64,000 nucleotides of DNA. Source: Stenotrophomonas bentonitica (GTDB taxonomy: Bacteria > Pseudomonadota > Gammaproteobacteria > Xanthomonadales > Xanthomonadaceae). Positions 50,188 to 58,213 of the stretch are shown in pieces. The position numbers were made by a program, and so were the translations under genes. Every line of letters begins with the position of its first letter. Position 1 is the first letter of the stretch. Under the pieces are notes generated by a model. The model was not told the origin of the DNA. It saw nothing but the letters and a program-made list of their open reading frames with translations, and did not search any database. The stretch covers positions 868,001 to 932,000 of the forward strand of contig NZ_PKQP01000001.1 of assembly GCF_002887735.1 (NCBI RefSeq), in the 5' to 3' direction.

Positions 50188-50231
50188 AACCAGTCGGTAT
50201 AGTATAAATATCGAACCGATTGGTCTAGTAT
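50188..50231. promoter_or_regulatory. Pair of repeated operator-like sites between efflux genes and TetR gene
   Basis: AACCAGTCGGTATAGTAT (50188-50205) and AACCGATTGGTCTAGTAT (50214-50231) are direct repeats with a 26-bp period. Each contains an inverted ACC-N4-GGT. The stretch is AT-rich in contrast to its surroundings and lies just before the TetR start. This is the usual place for TetR binding sites that control both directions. Binding is inferred from position and symmetry. Confidence 0.65.
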
Positions 50232-50238
50232 TGATTGG

Positions 50239-50904
50239 ATGACTGATCCGACCTCCTCCAAATCGCCCTCCAAGCCGGTCGCCAAGGCCGCCGGGCCGGG
50301 GCGCCCGAAGGATCTGGGCAAGCGCGCGGCCATCCTGGAAGCGGCCAAGTCGCTGTTCGTCGACCAAGGCTACAACGGGGTGAGCATGGACAGCATCGCC
50401 GCCCAAGCGGGCGTATCGAAGCTGACCGTTTACAGCCATTTCGGCGACAAAGAGACGCTTTTCACCGAAGCAGTGCAGTCCAAATGCGTCGAGATGCTGC
50501 CTGACGAACTGTTCGTCACCGACGTCGAAGGCCCGCTGCGCGACCAGCTGATGGGCATCGGCCACGCCTTCTTCACCCTGATCACCTCCGATGCGGCCGT
50601 CGCCGTGCAGCGGGTGATGATGTCGCCGGATACCGATGATCGGATCCGCGAGATGTTCTGGCTGGCCGGCCCGCAGCGGACCACCGATGCGCTGGCCGAC
50701 TTCCTGCGTGCCCGTACGGCCCGCGGCGAGCTGGAGATCACCGATTTCCCGACCGCCGCCATCCAGTTCCTGACCTTGATCAAGGGCGAGCTGCATACGC
50801 ATATGATGTGCGGGCTGCGGCCGGCCCCGGCCGAGTGCGATGCCAACGCTCATGTGAGCGCCAGCGTCGACTTTTTCCTGCGGGCGTATGCCCGGCGGCA
50901 CTAA
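50239..50904 (+). CDS. TetR/AcrR family regulator
   Basis: A 221-residue repressor-type protein, divergent from the efflux operon and probably its regulator. The N-terminal helix-turn-helix is at about 33-75 (AILEAAKSLFVDQGYNGVSM, DSIAAQAGVSKLTVYSHFGD, KETLFTEAV). The C-terminal part is a TetR_C-type ligand domain with HTHMMCGLRPAP near the end. A short lysine/proline-rich tail precedes the HTH. By analogy with AcrR-like systems it would bind the operator and release it when a pump substrate binds; the inducer is unknown. Confidence 0.92.
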   Translation: MTDPTSSKSPSKPVAKAAGPGRPKDLGKRAAILEAAKSLFVDQGYNGVSMDSIAAQAGVSKLTVYSHFGDKETLFTEAVQSKCVEMLPDELFVTDVEGPLRDQLMGIGHAFFTLITSDAAVAVQRVMMSPDTDDRIREMFWLAGPQRTTDALADFLRARTARGELEITDFPTAAIQFLTLIKGELHTHMMCGLRPAPAECDANAHVSASVDFFLRAYARRH

Positions 50905-51035
50905 ACTGAATGGACCGGAGGTCGCGGTGACTTCCGGCACTGCGACCCCGGCGCGACGGCAGCGATGCTCTCAGCGCGCCGCCGGCTCCCGGCACCGGTA
51001 AAATGGCCGGCCCACTGCGCTGGATATAGAACCTC

Positions 51036-51683
51036 ATGACGATCGATTACTCCCACGCCCGCGAACTGATGGTCGAACAGCAGATCCGCCCCTGGGATGT
51101 GCTGGAAATCCGCGTGCTCGATGTACTGGCACGCTTGCCGCGGGAGGCGTTCGTCGCTGAATCGCACCGGGCCCTGGCTTACGCCGATATCGAGCTGCCG
51201 CTGGGCAACGGGCAGAAGATGATGAAGCCGGTCATCGGAGGCCGCACCCTGCAGGCGCTGGATCTGCAGCCGGGTGATGAAGTGCTGGAAATCGGCACCG
51301 GCAGCGGCTACCTGAGCGCCTGCATGGGCGAGCTGGCCCGCGAAGTGCTGAGCCTGGAGATCGATGCCGAGCTGGCCACCACCGCGCGCGCGCGTCTGGA
51401 CGCCGCCGGCCTGGGCAACAACGTCCGCATCGAAACCGCCGACGCGCTGAGCTGGGATACCGAGCGCCGCTTCGATGCGATCTGCGTCACCGGCGCGGTG
51501 GATGTCATCCCGTCACGTTTCGCCCAGTGGCTGCGTCCGGGCGGTCGACTGTTCGTGATCCGTGGCCGGTCCCCGGTCATGGAAGCGGTGCTGGTCAAGG
51601 CGGACGGCACCACTGAATCGCTGTTCGAAACCGATATCGACTACCTGCGCGGTGCCGCCCCGGCACCCCAGTTCCAACTCTGA
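51036..51683 (+). CDS. pcm: Protein-L-isoaspartate O-methyltransferase family protein
   Basis: A 215-residue SAM-dependent methyltransferase-like protein. Motif I VLEIGTGSGYLSACMGEL is a good SAM-binding loop. The N-terminal VEQQIRPWDVLEIRVLDVLA and EAFVAESHRALAYADIELPL match the PCMT family. PCMT enzymes methylate damaged isoaspartyl residues so they can be repaired. However, members next to tolC in xanthomonads differ from the E. coli Pcm, and the C-terminus is shorter, so repair activity is not certain. The tolC gene starts 17 bp after the stop, so they are probably one transcript. Confidence 0.85.
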   Translation: MTIDYSHARELMVEQQIRPWDVLEIRVLDVLARLPREAFVAESHRALAYADIELPLGNGQKMMKPVIGGRTLQALDLQPGDEVLEIGTGSGYLSACMGELAREVLSLEIDAELATTARARLDAAGLGNNVRIETADALSWDTERRFDAICVTGAVDVIPSRFAQWLRPGGRLFVIRGRSPVMEAVLVKADGTTESLFETDIDYLRGAAPAPQFQL

Positions 51684-51699
51684 GTCCAAGGAAGCCGCA

Positions 51700-53061
51700 A
51701 TGATCCGCCGATCCCTCGCCCTTGCGCTGGCCGCCGCCCTGCTGCCGATGACCGCCTCTGCCGCCGACCTGCTGCAGGTCTACGAAATGGCGCGCAACGG
51801 CGATCCGCAGCTCTCGGCTGCCGAGTCGACCCGCCTGTATGACAAGGAAGGCGCCGTGCAGGCGCGTGCCGCATTGCTGCCGCAGCTCAACGGCGAGGCC
51901 TCGCTCAACCGCAGCCGCACCAACCCGAACCATGATCTGACCTCCAGCTCGTTCACCACCAAGAGCCGGAACTACACGATCAACGGCAGCCAGACGGTCT
52001 TCAACTTCACCCAGTTCGCCAACCTGCGTTCGCAGCGCGAACTGAGCCGCGCAGCGGATTTCACCCTGGATTCGGCCAACGACGACCTGATCGTGCGCAC
52101 CTCGGCGGCGTACTTCAACGTGCTGGTGGGCATTGAATCGCTGTCGGCCGCGCAGACCAACGAAGCCGCTGCCAAGAAGCAGTTCGACTTCGCCGACAAG
52201 CGCCTGGAAGTGGGCCTGGCCCCGATCACCGACGTGCACGAAGCCCGCGCCCAGTACGACCAGGCGCGCGCCAACACGATCATCGCGCAGAACACCCTGG
52301 CCGACGCCTACCAGGCGCTGACCGAACTGACCGGCCAGCCGGTCACCGACCTGCGCGCCCTGCCGGCCGATTTCCGTCCGGAGCTGCCGGCCAAGTACGC
52401 CACCATCGATACGCTGGTGAACGAGGCCGTTGCGCAGAATCCGGCGCTGAAGGCGCAGGAACTGAAGGTCAACGCTGCCGAATCCGGCGTCTCGGCCGCC
52501 CGCGGCGCGCACTACCCGACCCTGTCGATCGGTGCCACTGCCGGCAAGTCGGCCAGCTGGGGTGATGTGGTCGGCGACAGCGGCAGCTTCAGCCCGGACC
52601 GCCGCACCAACAGCGTCGGCCTGACCCTGAACGTGCCGATCTTCTCCGGCGGCGCCACCCAGTCCGGCGTGCGCCAGGCGCTGGCCCAGCGTGACATCGC
52701 CCAGGACGGTTACGAGCAGCAGAAGCGCGCCCTGGACCGCAACACCCGCAACGCCTACCAGACCCTGGTGGCGGGCATCAGCGAAGTGGAAGCGCGTCGC
52801 CTGGCGGTCGTGTCGGCACAGAGCGCCTATGACGCCTCGCAGGTCGGCCTGGAAGTCGGTACGCGTACCGTGCTGGACGTGATCCAGAACCAGCGCATCC
52901 TGTTCTCCGCGCAGCTGGACTACGCCAACGCCCGCTACACCTTCCTGCAGAACCGTCTGCAGCTGGGCCAAGCCGTCGGCACGCTGGACATCGCCGAACT
53001 GCAGGACATCAACCGCCTGCTGACCCAGAAGGCGGCCACGCCGAGCACCACCGTCAACTGA
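51700..53061 (+). CDS. tolC: TolC family outer-membrane channel protein
   Basis: A 453-residue outer-membrane efflux protein. A signal peptide (LALAAALLPMTASA) is followed by the internal repeat of the TolC family: AADLLQVYEMARNGDPQLSA opens the first half, and IDTLVNEAVAQNPALKAQEL opens the second. The helical segments LALAQRDIAQDGYEQQKRAL and YDASQVGLEVGTRTVLDVIQ are typical. It forms a trimeric channel for multidrug pumps and type I secretion. GGAAG precedes the ATG. It may be the shared exit duct for the RND pump encoded 2 kb away. A strong terminator follows. Confidence 0.94.
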   Translation: MIRRSLALALAAALLPMTASAADLLQVYEMARNGDPQLSAAESTRLYDKEGAVQARAALLPQLNGEASLNRSRTNPNHDLTSSSFTTKSRNYTINGSQTVFNFTQFANLRSQRELSRAADFTLDSANDDLIVRTSAAYFNVLVGIESLSAAQTNEAAAKKQFDFADKRLEVGLAPITDVHEARAQYDQARANTIIAQNTLADAYQALTELTGQPVTDLRALPADFRPELPAKYATIDTLVNEAVAQNPALKAQELKVNAAESGVSAARGAHYPTLSIGATAGKSASWGDVVGDSGSFSPDRRTNSVGLTLNVPIFSGGATQSGVRQALAQRDIAQDGYEQQKRALDRNTRNAYQTLVAGISEVEARRLAVVSAQSAYDASQVGLEVGTRTVLDVIQNQRILFSAQLDYANARYTFLQNRLQLGQAVGTLDIAELQDINRLLTQKAATPSTTVN

Positions 53062-53087
53062 TCGACGGCGCACGGCGAGAGAAAAAA

Positions 53088-53114
53088 CCACCCGCCTGCG
53101 GGTGGTTTTTTTTT
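53088..53114 (+). terminator. Intrinsic terminator after tolC
   Basis: CCACCCGC (53088-53095) and GCGGGTGG (53098-53105) form a perfect 8-bp stem, extended by AAAAAA/TTTTTT, and are followed by nine T residues. Textbook intrinsic terminator. Confidence 0.95.
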
Positions 53115-53255
53115 GCGTGCAAGGTGGTGATCGCGACATGCCACAGATGCTGCCCACGTGGCGGCCGCCATCGCGACCGCTTCGTGCGATGCCTACCCGC
53201 ACACACTCTCCACCGTGAACCGGTCCACAGTCCGGCACGTGCCGTGAAAAAGGGC

Positions 53256-53284
53256 TTGACCCTCCGGCAGCGGCCGACTAAGGT
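53256..53284 (+). promoter_or_regulatory. Sigma-70 promoter
   Basis: TTGACC (53256-53261) and TAAGGT (53279-53284) are separated by exactly 17 bp. This is the clearest promoter in the window. The expected start is near 53291, about 230 nt before the ATG at 53520. Confidence 0.7.
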
Positions 53285-53365
53285 CCGCCCCGCACCACCT
53301 TCCCTTTCCCTCCAGAGGCCCCCTCCTTGGACAGTCATAGTCGATCTCGTTGCTGCTCCTGAGCC

Positions 53366-53398
53366 GACGGACCCACTGACCCCAAGGTCGGTTCCGTC
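53366..53398 (+). promoter_or_regulatory. Hairpin in the leader of the 53520 gene
   Basis: GACGGA + ACTGACC (53366-53371, 53375-53381) pairs with GGTCGGT + TCCGTC (53386-53392, 53393-53398) around CCAA, 13 bp with a three-base CCC bulge. It has no T run, so it is part of a structured leader rather than a terminator. Confidence 0.5.
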
Positions 53399-53519
53399 CG
53401 CACAGGACGGGGCCCACCGGCGCAGCTGACACGCTCGCCCGCCTCGCATCATCCGTATCGCCGTTCCACCGACCCCAAGAAGGGTGCCGCTGGCGTTTCC
53501 GTTTGCCTGGAGATTGCCC

Positions 53520-54188
53520 ATGCACGTTTCCCGTGTGTTCGCCCTGCCCCTCGTGGCCGTGGCGATGCTTCCGCTCGACACCCGCGCCGCCGCCAGCCTG
53601 ATGGTGGACGACGCCTCCATCACCGATGCCGGTCGCTGCCAGTTGGAAAGCTGGGGCCGCCATACCGATGCCGGCAACGACTGGACGGCCGTCCCGGCCT
53701 GCACGTTCGCCGATACCGAATGGTCGCTCGGCGTCAGCCATCAACACGCCACCTCGACGACGCAGTGGGCCGTGGGCGCCAAGCGGGTACTGCGTGATCT
53801 GGATCAGCGCCGCTGGGGCGTGGCGATCAGTGCCGGCCTCGGCAGCGACTGGCACCGCCCGCGCGCCGACGACTGGAGCCTCAATGCACCGCTGACGGTG
53901 GTGCTCGGCGCGTCGGATCGCACCCTGCTTCACCTCAACCTGGGCTGGGCACGCATGGGCGATGCACGGGGCCGCACCGATGGCATCGGCGTGGAAATCG
54001 TGGCTGCACCGCAGTGGTCACTGCTGGCCGAAACCGCCCGCGATGCGGCGCGCCAGCGCAGCAGCCAGTTCGGCGTGCGCCACGAACTCTGGCGTGGCGC
54101 CAGCGTGGATCTGCTCGCGGGGCGTGCCCACCACCGGCGCGACGGGCAGTGGATCACGCTCGGCCTCAATCTCGCCGCCGCGCCGTAA
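53520..54188 (+). CDS. Secreted hypothetical protein upstream of mgtE
   Basis: A 222-residue protein of unknown function. The ATG at 53520, with GGAGA upstream, gives a signal peptide (VFALPLVAVAMLPLDTRAAA). The mature part has only two cysteines (AGRCQLES and VPACTFAD), likely one disulfide, and alternating polar/hydrophobic stretches (SLGVSHQHATSTTQWAVGAK, RTLLHLNLGWARMG, VDLLAGRAHHRRDGQWITLG) that suggest beta strands of an outer-membrane or periplasmic barrel-like protein. It is followed 175 bp later by mgtE on the same strand, perhaps one transcript. Nothing links it to magnesium except position. Confidence 0.7.
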   Translation: MHVSRVFALPLVAVAMLPLDTRAAASLMVDDASITDAGRCQLESWGRHTDAGNDWTAVPACTFADTEWSLGVSHQHATSTTQWAVGAKRVLRDLDQRRWGVAISAGLGSDWHRPRADDWSLNAPLTVVLGASDRTLLHLNLGWARMGDARGRTDGIGVEIVAAPQWSLLAETARDAARQRSSQFGVRHELWRGASVDLLAGRAHHRRDGQWITLGLNLAAAP

Positions 54189-54363
54189 TGCCGCGCGTGC
54201 CGGCTGACCGCACCGACTGATCCTGCCGGCCGCCTGCGCTGCGTACGCGGCGCGCACGCACACCCCTGCCTGCCTCGCCCGGGCGCACGCCGATGCGTCC
54301 CACGCCTGTACCTCATCACTGCGCGTTGTCACCCCACGCGCCGCTTTCTGCTGGAGAACCACC

Positions 54364-55746
54364 ATGAACCGCGAAGACCTCCTGTTCTCGATCCGCACCC
54401 TCTCGCTTTCCCTCGACACGGCCGGCTTTGTCAGCATCGCCGCGACCACGCATCCCTCCGACCTGGTCGATGCGCTCGATGCGCTGAGCGTGGACAAGAC
54501 ACTCCCCTTGCTGATGATGCTCGACCCGCAGGCACGCGCCGAGCTGTTCGCGCACTTCACCGAGATACGCCAGGATCAGCTGCTGGCCGCGATGCCGCGC
54601 GAGGCGGTGGTGCAGCTGTTCGAACACATGCCCTCGGATGACCGCGCCGATCTGTACAACCGGCTCGGCGATGATGCCAAGCAGACACTGCTGCCGGCAC
54701 TGACCAAAGTCGAGCGCGACGACATCCTCAAGATGGCGTCCTATCCCGAAGGCACGGTCGGCTCGGCGACGACGTCCGATTATGTCTGGGTTTCACCGGA
54801 GATGACCGTCGCGCAGGCGCTGGCACATATCCGCGCCACTGCGCTGCACAGCGAGACGGTGAACATCCTGTTCGTGCTCGACCACACGCTGCGGCTGCGC
54901 GGCACGGTGGCCCTGCGTGATCTGGTGTTGGCCAACGAGAACCGCACGGTCGCCTCGATCATGCATGAGCAGCCGGTCGCCGCAAAGGCGCACTGGCCCA
55001 GGCTGCAGGCCGCCGAACTGATCCGTCGCTACGATCTACTCGCGCTGCCGGTCACCAACGGCGGAGACCGCATGATCGGCATCGTCACCGTCGACGATGC
55101 GATGGACATCGACAAGGAACAGGACGCCTCGCAGCTGGCGCGCTTCGGCGGCACGGTGAGCGCGCACGGCAACGACCTGGACGTTCGCAGCACGCCACTG
55201 AAGCAGATGTTCCGCGTGCGGGTGTTCTGGCTGGCGATCCTGACCTGCTTCGGCATCGTCACCAGTACCTTTGTGGCCGCGCAGGAAGAGCTGCTGTCGC
55301 AGGTGATCGTGCTGGCCGCCTTCATCGCCCCGATCGTGGACATGGGTGGCAACACCGGCAGCCAGTCGGCCACGCTGGTGATCCGCAGCATGGCACTGGG
55401 CGAATTGAAACTGAGCTGGCGCGATGTGGCGTTCGTGATCAAACGCGAACTGCCGGTGGCCGCCGCGCTGGGCATCAGCATCGCCGTGCTGGAAGCGGTC
55501 CTGGCCTATTTCAGCAAGGGCGTTGGCATGGACGTGCTGCTGGTGGTGGGCTCGAGCATGCTGGTGTGCACCGCACTGGGCGGCATCATCGGCGCATTGC
55601 TGCCGTTCGCCGCACGCCGCATCGGGGCGGATCCGGCCACGCTGTCGGCCCCGATGATCACCTCGGTGATGGACCTGCTCGGCGTGTTCATCTACTTCGG
55701 CTTTGCCTACGCCTTCCTGGGCGACCTGCTGGTCGCCGCTGCCTGA
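54364..55746 (+). CDS. mgtE: Magnesium transporter MgtE
   Basis: A Mg2+ channel of 460 residues. The N domain (about 30-130, DRADLYNRLGDDAKQTLLPA) and the pair of CBS domains (about 135-260, including SATTSDYVWVSPEMTVAQAL) form the cytoplasmic Mg sensor. The C-terminal five-helix membrane domain (about 285-455) has FIAPIVDMGGNTGSQSATLV, the conserved pore signature (PMxGGNxGSQ type), and SAPMITSVMDLLGVFIYFG. Its start is preceded by GGAGAACC. The family closes at high intracellular Mg2+ by CBS movement. Upstream DNA (54189-54363) shows no further feature. Confidence 0.95.
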   Translation: MNREDLLFSIRTLSLSLDTAGFVSIAATTHPSDLVDALDALSVDKTLPLLMMLDPQARAELFAHFTEIRQDQLLAAMPREAVVQLFEHMPSDDRADLYNRLGDDAKQTLLPALTKVERDDILKMASYPEGTVGSATTSDYVWVSPEMTVAQALAHIRATALHSETVNILFVLDHTLRLRGTVALRDLVLANENRTVASIMHEQPVAAKAHWPRLQAAELIRRYDLLALPVTNGGDRMIGIVTVDDAMDIDKEQDASQLARFGGTVSAHGNDLDVRSTPLKQMFRVRVFWLAILTCFGIVTSTFVAAQEELLSQVIVLAAFIAPIVDMGGNTGSQSATLVIRSMALGELKLSWRDVAFVIKRELPVAAALGISIAVLEAVLAYFSKGVGMDVLLVVGSSMLVCTALGGIIGALLPFAARRIGADPATLSAPMITSVMDLLGVFIYFGFAYAFLGDLLVAAA

Positions 55747-55777
55747 CGCAGGCGCGGGCCCGGTCGTCGCATCGCGC

Positions 55778-55810
55778 GATCAGGCCTGCGATCAGGCCTG
55801 CAATCAGGCC
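55778..55810. repeat. Short tandem repeat at the waaA 3' end
   Basis: Two exact copies of GATCAGGCCTGC and a third partial (AATCAGGCC) run through the waaA stop codon. Copy number here may vary between strains, shifting the C-terminus. Confidence 0.7.
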
Positions 55811-57102
55811 ACCGGCGGCGGCAACTGCGGGGCGATCAGGGCTACGGTGCGCTTCAGTGCGCCGCGCCCGTTGCTCACCAGCGCGCAGCCCGCCCGGGCC
55901 ATGTCCTCGCGGGCCTGCGGATCGCGCAGCAGGGTCAGCAGTGCATCGCCGACCCCGTTGGCATCCTCGGCAATGACCACCGCACCGGCCTCGCGCATGC
56001 GCCGGGAAATCTCGGCAAAGTTGTGCAGGTGCGGGCCAGTGACCGTTGCGGTGCCCATTGCCGCCGGCTCCAGCAGGTTGTGCCCCCCGATGGCCTGCAG
56101 GCTGCCACCGACGAAGGCCACCTGGGCGCACCCGTAGAACGACATCAACTCGCCAAGCGTATCGATCACGAACACATCGGTATCGGCCTGCGGCCACTGC
56201 TGCTGGCGGCGCGTGGCCACCTTCCAGCCCTGCTCGCGGGCCAGCGCTTCCACCCTTGGGAAGCGCTCGGGATGCCGCGGCGCCCACAACAGCAGCAGGC
56301 CCGGCACCGCCTCGCGCAGGCGGCGGTGCAGATCGATGGTGGCCTGCTCTTCGCCCTCGTGCGTACTGGCGGCGATCCAGACCGGATGCTGGGCGGGCAC
56401 CAGCTCATGGAAGCGCGCGATGAAGTCCTGCACGTTCGGCGTGGCGATATCGAATTTCAGATTGCCCAGCGGCTGCACCTGGTCCGGGCGGGCGCCGAGC
56501 TGGATGAAGCGCTCGGCATCGTCGGCCGATTGCGCCGCCACACAGGTCACGGTACGCAGCGCGCGGCCGATCAGCGGCCGCAGCAGGCGGTAACCGCGCA
56601 GCGAGCGCGCCGACAACCGCGCATTGAGGATGTAGACCGGGATGCTGCGGTCGCGGCACCCGAACAGCAGGTTCGGCCACAGCTCGGTTTCCAGGATCAG
56701 CGCCAGGCTCGGCTTGAAGTGGCCGAGGAAGCGACCGACGCTGCCCGGCACGTCGTAGGGCAGGTACACGTGGTCGACCGCATCGCCCCACAGCGCGCGG
56801 ACCCGTTCGGAGCCGGTCGGGGTGATGGTGGTGATCACCCAGCGGATGTCCGGACGCAGCGCACGCAAGGCGTTCACCAGTGGCGCTGCGGCGTTCACCT
56901 CACCCACCGAGACCGCGTGCAGCCAGACCCGCGGCTGGCCGCTGGAGTGCGGATAGGAGGCATAGCGCTCATCCCAGCGCTGGAAGTACTCGCGCACCCG
57001 GAAGCCCCGCCACACCAGGTGGTACACGGTGATCGGCAACAGCAGGTAGAGCACGGCCGAGTACAGGCCGCGCAGGATCCATTCGACAGGGCTTTTACGC
57101 AT
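55804..57102 (-). CDS. waaA: 3-deoxy-D-manno-octulosonic acid (Kdo) transferase
   Basis: Adds Kdo from CMP-Kdo to lipid IVA, the first step of core lipopolysaccharide. The 432 residues are standard. There is a membrane-anchor start (MRKSPVEWILRGLYSAVLYLLLP), the glycosyltransferase N domain LHAVSVGEVNAAAPLVNALR and IETELWPNLL-type sequence (LILETELWPNLLFGC), and the nucleotide-binding C domain FVGGSLQAIGGHNLLEPAAM. The stop codon falls in the 12-bp tandem repeat. It is divergent from the acyltransferase gene 95 bp away, so both early LPS genes share an intergenic control region. Confidence 0.95.
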   Translation of the reverse strand: MRKSPVEWILRGLYSAVLYLLLPITVYHLVWRGFRVREYFQRWDERYASYPHSSGQPRVWLHAVSVGEVNAAAPLVNALRALRPDIRWVITTITPTGSERVRALWGDAVDHVYLPYDVPGSVGRFLGHFKPSLALILETELWPNLLFGCRDRSIPVYILNARLSARSLRGYRLLRPLIGRALRTVTCVAAQSADDAERFIQLGARPDQVQPLGNLKFDIATPNVQDFIARFHELVPAQHPVWIAASTHEGEEQATIDLHRRLREAVPGLLLLWAPRHPERFPRVEALAREQGWKVATRRQQQWPQADTDVFVIDTLGELMSFYGCAQVAFVGGSLQAIGGHNLLEPAAMGTATVTGPHLHNFAEISRRMREAGAVVIAEDANGVGDALLTLLRDPQAREDMARAGCALVSNGRGALKRTVALIAPQLPPPVA

Positions 57103-57197
57103 GGGCAAAGGATACGGGAGCGGCGCGGGGAAGACACGCCGCGCCGCCGTGATGGCCCTGCCGGGACGCATCCGGGCGCATCCATTAGAATCGAGGC

Positions 57198-58118
57198 ATG
57201 TCCGATAACGCTTCCACCGCCACCCGGCCGTCCCTGCGCAATCCGCGCCACTGGCCGACCTTCGCTTTCATGCTGGTCGCCTTCGCGATCGCCCGCCTGC
57301 CGTGGATGCTGCAGCGTGCGCTTGGCCGCGGCGTCGGCACGGTGGCCTACCGGCTGGCCAGCAGCCGCCGGCGCGCCGCCGAGGTCAACCTGAAGCTGTG
57401 CTTCCCCGAGAAGGACGACGCCTGGCGCCAGCGCCTGCTGCGCGACAGCTTCGACGCGCTGGGCGTGGGCATCTTTGAATTCGCCCGGGCCTGGTGGGGC
57501 AGCATCGACAGCATCCGCCCGCAGGTGCAGATCGAGGGGCTGGAGCACCTGCACCGCATGCAGGCCGAGGGCCGTGGGGTGCTGCTGGTGTCCGGCCACT
57601 TCATGACGCTGGAGATGTGTGGCCGCCTGCTGTGCGACCACGTCGAGCTCTCCGGCATGTACCGCAAGCATCGCAACCCGGTGTACGAGTGGGCGGTGAA
57701 GTTCGGCCGCCTGCGCTACGCCAAGGCGATGTACGCCAACGAGGACATCCGCGCGACGGTGCGGCATCTGAAGAAGGGCGGCTTTCTCTGGTACGCGCCG
57801 GACCAGGACATGCGCGGCAAGGACACGGTGTTCGTGCCGTTCTTCGGCCACACCGCTTCGACCATCACCGCCACGCACCAGCTGGCCCGGATGACCGGCT
57901 GCGCGGTGATTCCGTATTTCCACCGTCGCGAAGGCGGCAAGTACTTCCTGAAGATCGGCGCGCCGCTGGAGAATTTCCCCAGCGAGGATGTCGAGGCTGA
58001 TACTGCGCGCGTCAACCAGGCCATCGAAGCGATGGTGCGCGAGGCCCCGGACCAGTACCTGTGGATCCACCGCCGCTTCAAGCGCCAGCCCGGCGGCCGC
58101 AGCGATTATTACCGGTAG
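57198..58118 (+). CDS. lpxL: LpxL-like lipid A acyltransferase
   Basis: Membrane-associated enzyme adding a secondary acyl chain to Kdo-lipid A. The 306 residues fit the HtrB/MsbB family. The catalytic motif H-x4-E is in LVSGHFMTLEMCGRL. The MYRKHRNPVYEWAV and YAPDQDMRGKDTVFVPFFGH stretches are conserved. One N-terminal membrane helix is present. LpxL and LpxM types cannot be told apart here, so the symbol is provisional. The gene ends at TAG 58116-58118, and that TAG is part of the GTAG head of an adjacent REP element. Confidence 0.88.
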   Translation: MSDNASTATRPSLRNPRHWPTFAFMLVAFAIARLPWMLQRALGRGVGTVAYRLASSRRRAAEVNLKLCFPEKDDAWRQRLLRDSFDALGVGIFEFARAWWGSIDSIRPQVQIEGLEHLHRMQAEGRGVLLVSGHFMTLEMCGRLLCDHVELSGMYRKHRNPVYEWAVKFGRLRYAKAMYANEDIRATVRHLKKGGFLWYAPDQDMRGKDTVFVPFFGHTASTITATHQLARMTGCAVIPYFHRREGGKYFLKIGAPLENFPSEDVEADTARVNQAIEAMVREAPDQYLWIHRRFKRQPGGRSDYYR

Positions 58119-58213
58119 AACCACCCCATGGGTGGCTGCCCCCTCGGTAGCGCCACCCCATGAGTGGCTGCAGGGTGCCTGACCGCGAACAGCCACCCAT
58201 TGGGTGGCTCTAC
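58115..58213. repeat. Array of three SMAG-type REPs downstream of the RAYT gene
   Basis: Copies at 58115-58139 and 58147-58171 read on the plus strand from GTAG into ACCACCCCATGGGTGGCT-like palindromes; the third at 58191-58213 is inverted (ends CTAC on the plus strand). Head-to-tail and opposed copies in one cluster are the typical substrate of RAYT proteins. The first GTAG supplies the stop of lpxL, the third supplies the stop of the RAYT gene. Confidence 0.92.

Larger units (their letters stand above)
53115..53519 (+). other. Long intergenic region with promoter and structured leader
   Basis: The first 140 bp (53115-53255) hold nothing recognisable. Then come a promoter (53256-53284) and a leader of about 230 nucleotides before the gene at 53520. 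The leader contains the hairpin at 53366-53398 and GCGGCACCC-type GC-rich stretches. It does not match a known riboswitch consensus that I can recall, including M-box. Confidence 0.55.

Noticed and set aside
53291..53519. M-box (ykoK) Mg2+ riboswitch before mgtE
   Set aside because: The conserved M-box sequence blocks are absent, and the hairpin found has no relation to that fold; listed only as an unknown leader.
58115..58213. CRISPR-like array
   Set aside because: The repeats are palindromic REPs in mixed orientation with uneven short spacers and no cas genes.
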